54,968 bases of DNA from contig JAJPIG010000027.1 in the NCBI GenBank assembly GCA_021324855.1, positions 1 to 54,968 of the forward strand. The letters are read 5' to 3'. Both the position numbers and the translations under genes were made by a program. Each line of letters starts with the position of its first letter. The stretch's first letter is position 1. This document shows, in pieces, positions 1-8,138 of the stretch. The notes under the pieces were generated by a model. The model ran no database searches, had not been told where the DNA came from, and worked only from the letters and a program-made list of their open reading frames with translations. The DNA is from Pseudomonadota bacterium. Its GTDB lineage: Bacteria; Desulfobacterota; Binatia; Binatales; Binataceae.

Positions 1-2454
1 CCCGGCCGGTACGCCGTCGGGATTGCTCACGGTGATGACCTGGTCCGGGTTGTCGCCGACCGTGTAACCATCGAAAGCCAGTGACGGGGGTAGAACCGTC
101 AACAATGCCGTCGGGGCCGCCACTGCGATGCCGGTAAGATGAACCGTGATAACGCCGGATGAAAGCCTGAAGATCAGCGCGCCCGTGTGAGTGCCCGCAG
201 TAACGGGCGCGAAGTACACATTCTCGATGCAACTCGCGCCCGCGCCGAGCGATGTCCCGCAAGTGCCGCTTTTGGAAAAGTTGCGGCTGACAGCGACGCC
301 TTTAATCGACACGGTATTCGCACCCGAGTTCTTCAAGCTGACGGTCTGCGCGGCGCTTTTCACCCGGATGAGCTCGGTGGGGAAGAATACGCTCTCCGGC
401 GTGGCGGCAACCTTGGGCGGCGTGCTTGCGCCGGTTCCTTTCAGTGCGACGGTCAGCGGAGCGGTATTACCGGTTACGGTGAGAGCGCCCGCTTCGACGC
501 CGACAAGCGTGGGTGTGAAGGTCACGCTGATCATGCAACTGGTTTGCGGCGCCAGCGCAGCGCCGCAATTGTTGGTCTGAGCGAAATCGCCGGTCGCAGT
601 AATGCCCGGGCCCGAGAAGGTCAGAGGGCCGGTACCTGAGTTCGTCAGGTACACCAACTGGATGCCGCTGGCGGTGTTGATCGCCTGCGGCTCGTAGTTC
701 AGCGCGGCCGGGGCGATGCCGGCAATCGGCGCGGTCCCGGTCCCGCTGAGCGATATCGTTTGCACCCCGGTGAAAGCATTATCGCCGATCGTCACCGTGC
801 CGGATTCCTTGCCGGTCTTGGTCGGCGCGTATGTAACACCGATGGTGCAATTCGATCCGCCGTCAAGGGTCGGGCCGCAATCGTCGCTTTCGGAGAAGTC
901 CCGGCTGGCCACGAGCTTTGAAATCTCAAGGGGAGCGCTGCCGAAATTGGTCAAGAGAACGTCCTGCGCCGGACTTACCGTCCCTGTGTTCTGGCTGGCG
1001 AACGTCAGAGTGGATGGCGCGAGAGTTACAGCAGGCACCGGTGACGTGACCGGCACCGCGTAGATCCCACCGGTCTGGGAGATGAAATTCGAAGTGATGA
1101 AGCCGGCGCCGGTGGCGGGATCGTCGAGCATCGCCAATCCCGCTCCACCCGACGACTGTGTTCCGCCGATGAAGGTCGTTCCGCCATCGTCTACCGAAAG
1201 CCCTTCGATCGTGGTGCCGACGTCGGTGCTGACCCAGTTGGCGCCAGTCATGTCATCGACGCGGATCACTTTGGTGCCGTCGCCCACCTCGATTCGTCCG
1301 GTTGGATCAAGCGCAACGTGGGCCGGCGCAGCGAAAGTGTAGATGTAGCTTCCGATGACGGGCGACTGGCTCAGCGTCGTCCAGTTGGCGCCGGACATGT
1401 TATCGATACGCACAAGGCGCCGGTTGCCCGTATCGGCGATGTAGATCCGGTTGCTTGAATCGAGCGCGACTCCCTGCGCGCCACTCAACCGGTTCGTTCC
1501 GCTGCCCGCAGTGCCGAACGTCGTCCAGTTCGTTCCGGACATATCGTCGAAGCGTACGATGCGGCCATTGCCGGAATCGGCCACGTATATCCTGTCGTTC
1601 GAGTCGAGCGCGATGTCGGCCAGGCTGGTGCTGAACTGCTTGGCGCCGTGGCCGCAGGCACCCAAGGTCTTCCATCCGGCGCCGGAGATGTCGTTCACGC
1701 GGACGACGCGGCAGTTGTAGGTGTCAGCCACGTAGATCCGCCCGGAAGAATCAACGGCGACACCATGCGGGCCATAGAAATGATTCACGCCCGTGCCGGT
1801 GCTGCCAAGAATCTGCTGATTCGCGCCCCACAGGTTATCGGCTCGAACGAGCCGGGAAAATGAATAGTCGGTGATGTAAATCGGCGCATACTGGGAATTC
1901 ACGCCGGCAGAACCGCAGCAGGCCGGGGCCGAGCCGGAGGCGGAGGTGACCGGATTCATCGTTTCGTTGGTCTCGCCGCGAATCGCGCCGGTGACGCCGT
2001 TGATCGTTTCGGTTCCGGTGAAGTTGCCGGAGAAGGTGTAATAGTAGTGAATGTTGCCGCCTTTTCCCCCGCCCGACGCGGATAGGTAAACGGCGGCGGC
2101 GCCGAAGCTTGCCGAGAGAGTAATCGTGCCGTCGCTGGACTGGTAATTGAAACTGCCACCCGAGCAGTTGTAGGTGATGAGGTAGGTTCCGTTGCCGACG
2201 GACGTGATCGGGCAATCGATATCGATGGTTCCGGCAGGTTTGGTGACTGTGGCCCCGGTCAGGACGAAGTCCGCGCCGATGGACATCGCTCCACCAATGC
2301 TGTTGAGAATGAGCTGGGCCGCAAATGCAGCCGAACCTGCAGAGAGGATCAGGAGCGTCGCCGCCAGCGAAAGCGCGATTCGGTAAAGTTTGAATCGCGT
2401 TTTGATGGCTTTTGAGAATTGATTGGAAAAACAGGCGCAGACGAAGATTCGCAT
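1..2454 (-). CDS. Exported NHL-repeat and choice-of-anchor-D protein (3' end cut by window edge)
   Basis: The frame is open from an ATG at 2454 to the window edge (818 codons), so the C-terminus is missing. A TAG lies seven codons upstream of the ATG, which fixes the start region, although no good ribosome site is visible. Residues 25-46 form a hydrophobic export signal ending in AFA. Residues 47-190 are a beta-rich domain I do not recognise. Residues 192-450 carry about five NHL-type blades with motifs such as GVAVDSSGRIYVADT, expected to fold as a beta-propeller. From residue 475 there are at least three repeated modules of about 100 residues (475-573, 578-675, 680-778) and the start of a fourth. 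Each has a Cys pair of the type CGxxLxxxxxC and ends in LSGTG or a variant, typical of ASH-like choice-of-anchor-D domains. A cell-surface or extracellular binding role is inferred; no enzyme motif is visible. Confidence 0.85.
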   Translation of the reverse strand, partial: MRIFVCACFSNQFSKAIKTRFKLYRIALSLAATLLILSAGSAAFAAQLILNSIGGAMSIGADFVLTGATVTKPAGTIDIDCPITSVGNGTYLITYNCSGGSFNYQSSDGTITLSASFGAAAVYLSASGGGKGGNIHYYYTFSGNFTGTETINGVTGAIRGETNETMNPVTSASGSAPACCGSAGVNSQYAPIYITDYSFSRLVRADNLWGANQQILGSTGTGVNHFYGPHGVAVDSSGRIYVADTYNCRVVRVNDISGAGWKTLGACGHGAKQFSTSLADIALDSNDRIYVADSGNGRIVRFDDMSGTNWTTFGTAGSGTNRLSGAQGVALDSSNRIYIADTGNRRLVRIDNMSGANWTTLSQSPVIGSYIYTFAAPAHVALDPTGRIEVGDGTKVIRVDDMTGANWVSTDVGTTIEGLSVDDGGTTFIGGTQSSGGAGLAMLDDPATGAGFITSNFISQTGGIYAVPVTSPVPAVTLAPSTLTFASQNTGTVSPAQDVLLTNFGSAPLEISKLVASRDFSESDDCGPTLDGGSNCTIGVTYAPTKTGKESGTVTIGDNAFTGVQTISLSGTGTAPIAGIAPAALNYEPQAINTASGIQLVYLTNSGTGPLTFSGPGITATGDFAQTNNCGAALAPQTSCMISVTFTPTLVGVEAGALTVTGNTAPLTVALKGTGASTPPKVAATPESVFFPTELIRVKSAAQTVSLKNSGANTVSIKGVAVSRNFSKSGTCGTSLGAGASCIENVYFAPVTAGTHTGALIFRLSSGVITVHLTGIAVAAPTALLTVLPPSLAFDGYTVGDNPDQVITVSNPDGVPAG

Positions 2455-2634
2455 GCTATTGTTCGGGTAAACAAGCTATATCGGTAAATCCCGATTAAGG
2501 CGAGTGGCGCAGATTTCTCCGATTCCGCCAGGCACCCCCTGCACAAGGTCCATCCGGCAAGCGTTTCTTGCGAACGATTGGAGAATCGAGGTTGCTACTT
2601 TTTATCGCAAACCATCGTCGTGTCATTCCGGCCG

Positions 2635-2679
2635 AAAAAGCAGCGGCCCGGAACTCGGATGGAGCTCCGGGCCGCTGCT
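2635..2679 (-). terminator. Intrinsic terminator hairpin
   Basis: Perfect 14-bp arms (AGCAGCGGCCCGGA at 2639-2652 and its complement at 2666-2679) enclose a 13-nt loop. Read on the minus strand the hairpin is followed by a run of five T, as in a Rho-independent terminator. It lies downstream of the DUF1329 gene and of the gene remnant at 2716. Its stem is nearly the same as the one at 5930-5982, so the two terminators are copies. Apart from this hairpin and the remnant I see nothing else in the gene-free stretch 2455-2804. Confidence 0.75.
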
Positions 2680-2715
2680 CGGTTACGCTGCGTTAGCGAC
2701 GCGCGCCGCTACTCC

Positions 2716-2802
2716 TTAGTGCCGGCCGCGATTAAAGCCGCCGTCACCGTAGCCCCGGTGACTGCCGGCAAACTTCAGTGCGAGCGGCCTCGGTCCTCGG
2801 TA
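2716..2802 (-). pseudogene. Remnant 3' end of a Gly/His/Arg-rich protein gene
   Basis: On the minus strand this short frame ends in a Gly-rich tail, GGFNRGRH, before a TAA stop. It closely resembles the C-terminus WHFNHGRH of the small secreted protein encoded at 6013-6492, and the bases after both stops also match through the terminator hairpins. There is no start codon with a ribosome site and no export signal, and the frame runs straight into the end of the DUF1329 gene. I read it as the last codons of a second copy of the 6013 gene, the rest deleted. The similarity is short, so a shared 3' cassette is also possible. Confidence 0.45.
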
Positions 2803-2804
2803 GC

Positions 2805-4148
2805 CTAGCGCAGAATCTCACTTAGTCCGGCGACCGAAGAGTAGCGCTCGATGTTGTCGTAGTTGACTCCTTCGTAGTCCCGGCATGCGTCACCGGCCGC
2901 GGCGTGTCGGCCGCTCGGATCCGCCGAGACGAACAGCGTCATATGAAAATTCTGCCAATCGATGCCGCTTACGATGTAATCGCCGCCATAAAGCTGCTTT
3001 CCTTCCCGCGGAATGAAATTGGCGACCTGCTGAAATGACTCAGTGGTCCATAAACGTCCGGCGGTGTCGTACTTGTCCGCCCACGGACTTACGAACGATT
3101 GCGCGTCGATGTACAGCATCCGCTTCTGCAGGCAGTATCCTTCCTGTTGGGAAGGGATGCGTCGCACGTCGAGCAGATGAGTCTTCCGAACCTCCCATTT
3201 GGCCACGACCGGCTTCGGAAATAGCAGCGGCGTGAAATAGTTGCTGACGTTGCCGAATTCGGCAGGATCGGAGGTGGTGAGAAGCAGAATATATTTCGGT
3301 CCCATGTAGGTGGCGTCGAAGCGGGAGAGCCCGCCGTTGAAGCTGCCGCCCTTGATGTCATCCTGGGTGAAATCCGTACCGACAAATGGCGAGCATCGCG
3401 CCGCGCTGCTCAACCGCAGGCTCCGACGCAGCGCCGGGATGAACAGAAACAGATCTTCGCTGCGCAACGGATCGCGATAGTAAAGCGTGAGCTGAGTCGT
3501 ATACCGCGACTGTTCAGGCAGGAGCACCTCGGTGTACTCGGCGTAATAGACTCCGCCGGCATGAGGATCGTCGATAGGCTGCCCGACAGAACTGATGTAG
3601 CTGAGCTGGCGATAGACGAACTGCGTACCCAGACTCGTCACATTACCGAAGCGGTCGCGCAGGTAGGCGAAGCTGTGATTGTTGCAATAAATCCAGGGGA
3701 ACCACTCGTACCAGGTGTCGGCCAGGAACTTGTAGCCCTGCATCGGCGGCTTCGGATCCGGGAAAGGCATGCCGGCGGTGTAGCCGGTGACGGTGTGCCG
3801 GCCGTCCGGCATGGTTTCGATCCTGACGTTCCCACTATATTTCTCGGTGTTGTCCCAGAACTCTTTAGGCAGCGGGTAGTCATGGGTCGGACCCACGACT
3901 ATCTGAAAATCCGCCGGCAGCGCCCACGACCCGCCGATCGTGAACATGCGCTGCATGCCCTCCGGCATAAACTCCTTGTACTGCTGCCAGTTCTGCGGCG
4001 TGATGACCGTGCCGATCGGGATTTTCTGCCAGGTTCGCACGTCTTCCCGACCAAATAGCTCGCCCGCCTGCGCGGCCAAAGCCAGCGTGGGAATCGCGAA
4101 TGCCAGCGCGATTAACACCGCCGATAACTTGTGAAACCGTCCTTTCAT
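2805..4148 (-). CDS. DUF1329 family exported protein
   Basis: The product of 447 residues has a Sec signal peptide (residues 1-26, ending ALAAQA) and the length and motifs of the DUF1329 family. The clearest is near residues 225-260, where FLFIPALRRSLRLSSA resembles the family signature, followed by the DDIKGG segment. Members fold like outer-membrane lipoprotein-sorting proteins (LolB/LolA-like beta sheets that hold a lipid) and are often found in degraders of hydrophobic compounds, where a role in moving lipid-like substrates through the periplasm has been suggested. There is no lipobox cysteine after the signal. The ATG at 4148 has a GGAGGC site 12 nt upstream. No efflux or DUF1302 partner gene lies next to it. 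Confidence 0.88.
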   Translation of the reverse strand: MKGRFHKLSAVLIALAFAIPTLALAAQAGELFGREDVRTWQKIPIGTVITPQNWQQYKEFMPEGMQRMFTIGGSWALPADFQIVVGPTHDYPLPKEFWDNTEKYSGNVRIETMPDGRHTVTGYTAGMPFPDPKPPMQGYKFLADTWYEWFPWIYCNNHSFAYLRDRFGNVTSLGTQFVYRQLSYISSVGQPIDDPHAGGVYYAEYTEVLLPEQSRYTTQLTLYYRDPLRSEDLFLFIPALRRSLRLSSAARCSPFVGTDFTQDDIKGGSFNGGLSRFDATYMGPKYILLLTTSDPAEFGNVSNYFTPLLFPKPVVAKWEVRKTHLLDVRRIPSQQEGYCLQKRMLYIDAQSFVSPWADKYDTAGRLWTTESFQQVANFIPREGKQLYGGDYIVSGIDWQNFHMTLFVSADPSGRHAAAGDACRDYEGVNYDNIERYSSVAGLSEILR

Positions 4149-4460
4149 CCGAAAGCCTCCGTTCCTTGATTGGTCAAATCATGTGCCAGCCCGGCACAGG
4201 CCGGTTTTCACTACGCGTCCTGCTTCCGGAAAATCTCGCATTTCTCAGAACTTCAGTAGACGCATTCCGCAGATCGAACGAATTCTGGCACCCTCCATTC
4301 GAAACGATCGAGAAATTTATCTTATAATTGAGGGTAATTGCTATAAGTTGATCGAGAGGAGCAAAAGCGGCAGGACTGCCGCCACCGGTATCGTTCGTAA
4401 GCGGCTGGAGAGAACAAGCGCTGACACCGTCAGTTCGGGAGGTTCGCTGGTTATGCCGCT
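4149..4460. other. Gene-free stretch with an AT-rich tract
   Basis: No coding frame here looks real. The bases around 4310-4350 are much richer in A and T than the rest of the window and lie about 170 bp upstream of the DUF1329 start. This is the likeliest place for its promoter, with a TATAAG hexamer readable on the minus strand, but I could not pair it with a convincing -35 box. Confidence 0.35.
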
Positions 4461-5843
4461 CTAGCGATGCGGCCCTCCACGCGGCGCCGCAGGGGCGTGG
4501 CCGGCATTCGGATGCGGTGCGTTCTGCGGCCGGTAATTTCTCACCTGTTCCACGTGCGCGCGCTCGAACGATTGCAGTTGTGCCGTATGTTGCCGCGCCA
4601 ACGCCTGTTGCTGCTGGTAATGACGCTGCTGATTGGCCTGGAACTGCTGATAGCGGGCGCGCTCAAGCGCCTGCGTCTCCTGGGTCTGCTTGCGCTGCAG
4701 CGCCTGCAACTGCTCAAGATGCTGCTGATATTGATATCGCTTCAGCTCGGCCTCGCTCGCGGCCGCTGCCTTTAGCTGTGCGGCATGCTGTCGCTCCAGC
4801 GCCTCTTGTTCCGCGGCGTGCTGGCGTTCAATCGCCTGCATCTGCTGCTCATGCTGGACCTGGATGCGGTTGGTCTGCTCCATCGCATTCTGCTCGAGCC
4901 TCGAGGTCTGCGCCTGATGCTGCCGCTGCAATGCTTCCTGCTCCGCCACATGCTGGCGCGTGAGCTCCTCCTCTTTGCCGACGATCCATTCCGGATGCGC
5001 GGTGCGGACCTGCTCCGGATGGTTGCGGCGCCACCAGTTCGCATCGCGCCAGACGTGATGGTCATCGTAATCGCCGACCCATTCCGGATGATGCTGCTTC
5101 ATCCAGGCCGGATCGTGCTGCTGCCACCAGGTATCGGGCCGCCAGTTGTGTTGAGGATCGAAATCGCCCCACCAGTCCGGATGGTTCTCGCGCACCCATT
5201 GAGGGTGGAATTGCCACCACCATCCAGCCGGGTACCATTCACCGCGCTCGTCGAAATCGCCCCACCAGTCCGGATGATGCGCGCGGCACCAGTCAGGATG
5301 CTCGGCCCACCACCATCGCGCCGGCCACCAAACGTGATTGTCATCCCAATCGCCCCACCACTCTGGATGATTTCGCCGGCACCAGTCGGGTTGGAGCGTC
5401 CACCACCACGTATCCGGATACCAAGCCTGACCAACATAATTGCCGAAACACTCCGGATGATGATGACGGAACCATTCTGGAAAATGCTCCCACCACCACT
5501 GCGCTGGGTACCAGACACCGCGGTAAAGCACGCCGCACCATTCGGGATGATTCAGCTGTGCCCATTGGGCGCGCTGCTGCCACCACCACCAAGCCGGATG
5601 CCACTGGCGATTGTCGTCAAAATCGCCCCACCATTCCGGATGATGTGCGCGCACCCACTCCGGACGGTTCTGCCACCACCACCCCGCGTCGCGCCATACG
5701 TGGGCGTCATCGTAATCGCCCCATCGAGGAAGCGGCGGCAGCGGACCGGTTTCGGGCGGTGACTGCGCTACGGCCGGCGAGGCGAGAACGAAGGCGAGCA
5801 GCAGAAACATCGCGACGTGTTGAATTGGGCGGGTTGCCGTCAT
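4461..5843 (-). CDS. Exported protein with eight tryptophan-rich repeats and a Gln-rich coiled coil
   Basis: This is a 460-residue protein that I do not recognise. The start MTATRP is chosen because a GAGGGAGG site lies just before the ATG at 5843; a longer frame from 5936 would run into the terminator stem at 5930. Residues 1-26 are a clear signal peptide ending SPAVA. Residues 41-286 are eight tandem repeats of 30-31 residues with the pattern WGD(F/Y)DxxxxW(x)4WWWxxxPxW and ending HHPEW. They contain 52 tryptophans, about one residue in five. Residues 287-440 are a charged, Gln/Ala/His/Arg-rich helix with heptad-like RQHAAEQEALE elements, very likely a coiled coil, followed by a Pro/Gly/His tail. 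Repeats 3 and 4 depart most from the pattern and contain Cys. A secreted or periplasmic structural or binding protein is inferred. Confidence 0.85.
   Translation of the reverse strand: MTATRPIQHVAMFLLLAFVLASPAVAQSPPETGPLPPLPRWGDYDDAHVWRDAGWWWQNRPEWVRAHHPEWWGDFDDNRQWHPAWWWWQQRAQWAQLNHPEWCGVLYRGVWYPAQWWWEHFPEWFRHHHPECFGNYVGQAWYPDTWWWTLQPDWCRRNHPEWWGDWDDNHVWWPARWWWAEHPDWCRAHHPDWWGDFDERGEWYPAGWWWQFHPQWVRENHPDWWGDFDPQHNWRPDTWWQQHDPAWMKQHHPEWVGDYDDHHVWRDANWWRRNHPEQVRTAHPEWIVGKEEELTRQHVAEQEALQRQHQAQTSRLEQNAMEQTNRIQVQHEQQMQAIERQHAAEQEALERQHAAQLKAAAASEAELKRYQYQQHLEQLQALQRKQTQETQALERARYQQFQANQQRHYQQQQALARQHTAQLQSFERAHVEQVRNYRPQNAPHPNAGHAPAAPRGGPHR
4986..5723 (-). repeat. Eight tandem 90-93-bp coding repeats
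   Basis: These are the DNA units of the tryptophan-rich repeats (residues 41-286). Six units are 31 codons and two (the third and fourth) are 30. On the plus strand the recurring element is CACCA(C/T)TCCGGATGA or a close variant, coding for HPEW and its neighbours. Units have drifted, so they are old enough to be kept by selection and not a recent slippage product. Confidence 0.85.
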
Positions 5844-5924
5844 GCCTCCCTCTATTTGATTAGGACTGGAGTCGTTATACGTACACCCGAACCTCCCGGC
5901 CGTCCATACGATGAAGTCCGCTTT

Positions 5925-6035
5925 GGGCGGAAACAAGCAGCGGCCCGGAGCCCCATCGGAGCTCCGGGCCGCTGCTTGTTTCCGGCGCGTCAGAGACGCG
6001 CGCCGTTACGCCTTAGTGCCGACCGTGATTAAAGT
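5925..6035 (-). repeat. 3' cassette copy B (partner of 2630-2740)
   Basis: The block from the hairpin to the last codons of the 6013 gene resembles 2630-2740. Both contain the hairpin core AGCAGCGGCCCGGA, a GACGCGCGCCG segment, a CCTTAGTGCCG segment spanning the stop codon, and GATTAAA within the last codons. The loops and the bases between these blocks differ, so the copies are not recent. Confidence 0.6.
5930..5982 (-). terminator. Perfect 22-bp inverted repeat, terminator of the Gly/Trp/His-rich gene
   Basis: Arms at 5930-5951 and 5961-5982 are perfectly complementary over 22 bp around a 9-nt loop. The hairpin begins about 30 nt after the stop of the gene at 6013-6492. The distal part of the 3' arm reads TTGTTT on the minus strand, which can act as the U-rich tract. 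The core AGCAGCGGCCCGGA is shared with the hairpin at 2635-2679. Confidence 0.75.
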
Positions 6036-6492
6036 GCCAGCCGCCACCATGGCCGTGATTCCAGCCATGCCAGCCGCCATTGTCGTGATCCCAATGTCGC
6101 CAGCCGCCGTCCCCGTCGTGGTCCCATCCTCGGTGATTCCAACCATTGTTCCAGTCATTATCCCAACCCCGGTTCCACGCATAGCCGCCGCCGTCGTCAT
6201 CATCGTCCTCGCCGTTGAGATAACCAGGCCCATAACCTCGCCCGTAATACTGGCCGCCGTAGCCCTGACCAAACGGGAGCAGCGCGCCCCATCCATTACC
6301 GTAGTAATTGCCGTTGTAGCCGGTGCGCCAGCTACAGTTCTTCTGCCACCATCCGTTGTACCAGTTCGGATGTGTATAGCCCCATCCCGGACGATGGCCG
6401 CAGCTTGCTTTGTCGTGTGCGGAGGCCGTGAACGGAACCGCGATCATCATCAAGCCCGAGAAAGCCAGCGCGGTTAACAGCTTTGACCTCAT
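6013..6492 (-). CDS. Small exported Gly/Trp/His/Asn-rich protein
   Basis: The start MRSKLL at 6492 has an AAAGGAG site upstream; an in-frame ATG further upstream (near 6558) would add 22 residues before a normal signal peptide. Residues 1-25 are a Sec signal ending FTASA. The mature part of about 134 residues is rich in Gly, Trp, His, Asn and Tyr, with a CGHRPGWGY opening, a GYGG/YYGRGYG section, a run of five acidic residues near position 95-100 and a C-terminal series of GW, HD and NHG steps ending FNHGRH. I cannot assign it to a family. The composition suits a flexible, possibly metal-binding, surface or periplasmic protein. It lies upstream of the tryptophan-repeat gene on the same strand, but a strong terminator separates them. 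Confidence 0.75.
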   Translation of the reverse strand: MRSKLLTALAFSGLMMIAVPFTASAHDKASCGHRPGWGYTHPNWYNGWWQKNCSWRTGYNGNYYGNGWGALLPFGQGYGGQYYGRGYGPGYLNGEDDDDDGGGYAWNRGWDNDWNNGWNHRGWDHDGDGGWRHWDHDNGGWHGWNHGHGGGWHFNHGRH

Positions 6493-6793
6493 AACCGATC
6501 TCCTTTCGGAACTGATCGAAGCTTTTGTGAAACCCTTTCGACTACCTGTACCCATCACTCATCGCTTTCGACGCATTGGGAAGGAAATTCGTTTACCCGA
6601 GCCTTTCGAGCTGAATATTTCCACGTCTTAACATGCATAAAAGCGATTCAGCCTAAAATAACACTTGACTCCCGGCGTCGTATTTTGAAAAGTAAACGTT
6701 TGGAGCTTCAGTTGCGTCCAATGCCGGGACCGGCTTTGTAGGGTGAAGAAGTCATTCGAACGCACAACAAGCTTTCAAAGGGAGGAGATTTAG
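6493..6793. other. Divergent intergenic region
   Basis: This region separates two genes that diverge, the Gly/Trp/His-rich gene (minus) and the triple-repeat gene (plus), and so should hold both promoters. The part 6600-6710 is relatively AT-rich. A TTGACT hexamer lies at 6665-6670 but I see no good -10 box at the right distance. GGGAGGAGA at 6780-6788 is the ribosome site of the plus-strand gene. Confidence 0.4.
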
Positions 6794-7972
6794 ATGTTCA
6801 AATCGAAGTGGTCGATCGCCAGCGCTGCGATGCTGATCGGGACCGCGATGTCAGCCCTGGGCGGCCAGGCATACGCCGATTCTTTCAGCGCGCCATTGGT
6901 GCAATGCACGGCGGTTACCAGCCCGGCGGCGCTAACCAACTGCGCAGGCACCCAGGATCCGCTCAGGAACGGCGGCGTCACGATCGACGATCAGGGCGAC
7001 GTGACGATCATCGTGAACGGTGCAGCGACCGATACCACCTATGCCGTCAGCTTAGTATCGAATGACGGCACCCAGACCACGTCGATCGGCAATCTTACAA
7101 CCGGGCCGCGCGGCAATGGCGCGCTGCGCAAGGATGCCTTTTTCAAATTCGGCACGGTCGGCGCGGGCAACGTCGTTCTGACCAGCGGAGCCGGCCCCAA
7201 CAACGAGGAGTTCGTGACCGGCGTATCGGTCTCGGCTAACGGGCTTGAGTCAGCGCGCGATTTCGATCCCTCGCTGGTACGTTGCACCGATGTGACCGCA
7301 CCCGGAACGCTTTCCAACTGCGGAAGCGATTCGCTGAGCAGCGGTCGCGTCGATGTCGAGAACACCGACGGCGCCATGTCGATCCATATTTCCGGCGCCC
7401 GCCCCAACACGACCTACAACGCGATTTTCCGCGGGCCGAGCGGCGCCTCGGTGACGCTCGGATCGGTCGGACCGACCAACAAGGCGGGAAACGCCACGCA
7501 GGTGTTCTCCAATGCATTTGCGAGCGGCACGATTGCTTCAGGTGAAGTCGTGCTGCAAAGCGGCGGCACCGATGAGTTCGTCTCCGGTTTCAAGGTGAAG
7601 CAGCACTTCGTGCGTCCCGATGTCGCGGTCTCGAACCTGGTTGCGTGCGGCGAGGTGAGCAATCCGAGCGGTCTCACCTGCGGCACTGATCCGCTTGATG
7701 CGGGCGATTACCAGGTCAACGCTGCTGGCGCGATCATCGTGAATCTGAAGGGCGCGGCGCCGACCACCAATTACGAAGTATGGTTCCGCCCGCTGGATAA
7801 CTCGGGCGACGTCGATACCGGCATCGCAGTTCCGACCGACAAGAACGGCAATGCGCACGTCGGTCCGAAGCCGTATTTCACGGCTAATTCGGTTGATTCG
7901 GGCACGCTGGTGATTAAGCAGAAGGGGAGCAATCAGCCCGACGAGTTCGTCGCCGGATTCAAGACCCGCTAG
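6794..7972 (+). CDS. Exported protein of three internal repeats
   Basis: The 392-residue product begins after a strong GGGAGGAGA site and has a signal peptide (residues 1-28, ending GQAYA). The remainder is three copies of a domain of about 110-120 residues, roughly 34-150, 160-271 and 278-391. Each opens with a (V/L)xC...V(T/S)xPxxL...C pattern, continues with a segment like GAxPxTxYxVxF that suggests a beta-sandwich, and closes with EFV(S/T/A)G(F/V). Paired cysteines near the start of each copy may form disulphides. I do not recognise the family. A surface-layer, adhesin-like or extracellular role is only inferred from export and repetition. A hairpin terminator follows directly, so this is a single-gene unit. 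Confidence 0.82.
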   Translation: MFKSKWSIASAAMLIGTAMSALGGQAYADSFSAPLVQCTAVTSPAALTNCAGTQDPLRNGGVTIDDQGDVTIIVNGAATDTTYAVSLVSNDGTQTTSIGNLTTGPRGNGALRKDAFFKFGTVGAGNVVLTSGAGPNNEEFVTGVSVSANGLESARDFDPSLVRCTDVTAPGTLSNCGSDSLSSGRVDVENTDGAMSIHISGARPNTTYNAIFRGPSGASVTLGSVGPTNKAGNATQVFSNAFASGTIASGEVVLQSGGTDEFVSGFKVKQHFVRPDVAVSNLVACGEVSNPSGLTCGTDPLDAGDYQVNAAGAIIVNLKGAAPTTNYEVWFRPLDNSGDVDTGIAVPTDKNGNAHVGPKPYFTANSVDSGTLVIKQKGSNQPDEFVAGFKTR

Positions 7973-7997
7973 GTCCGGCAGAGGATCCCAATAAATG

Positions 7998-8034
7998 GCG
8001 GGCGGCTCGATCTCGAGCCGCCCGCTGTCGTTTT
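7998..8034 (+). terminator. Intrinsic terminator after the triple-repeat gene
   Basis: Twelve-bp arms GCGGGCGGCTCG (7998-8009) and CGAGCCGCCCGC (8014-8025) with a 4-nt loop are followed by TGTCGTTTT. The hairpin starts 25 nt after the TAG of the upstream gene. Confidence 0.85.
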
Positions 8035-8138
8035 GCATTGGGTATAGAAGAATCGCTGCGCCCTTTGAGGCTCAGGGTAAACTTCGATCCCTCGACGACG
8101 TTCTCGCGTTGGCTCACGGTCGAGATGACGGAAAAACG

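Noticed and set aside
187-1720. Several plus-strand frames at the left end
   Set aside because: They lie opposite the NHL/ASH gene, which has a continuous frame, signal peptide and repeated domains on the minus strand.
4785-5762. 325-codon hydrophobic plus-strand frame opposite the tryptophan-repeat gene
   Set aside because: It is periodic only because it reads the complement of the repeats (Trp codons become Pro and others), and has no ribosome site or signal.
8041-8138. Segment with CTCAGGGT and CTTCGATCCCTCGA and GAGATGACGG, reminiscent of dispersed intergenic repeats seen in some genomes
   Set aside because: Only one copy is in the window and the inverted repeat is weak, so a repeat family cannot be supported.
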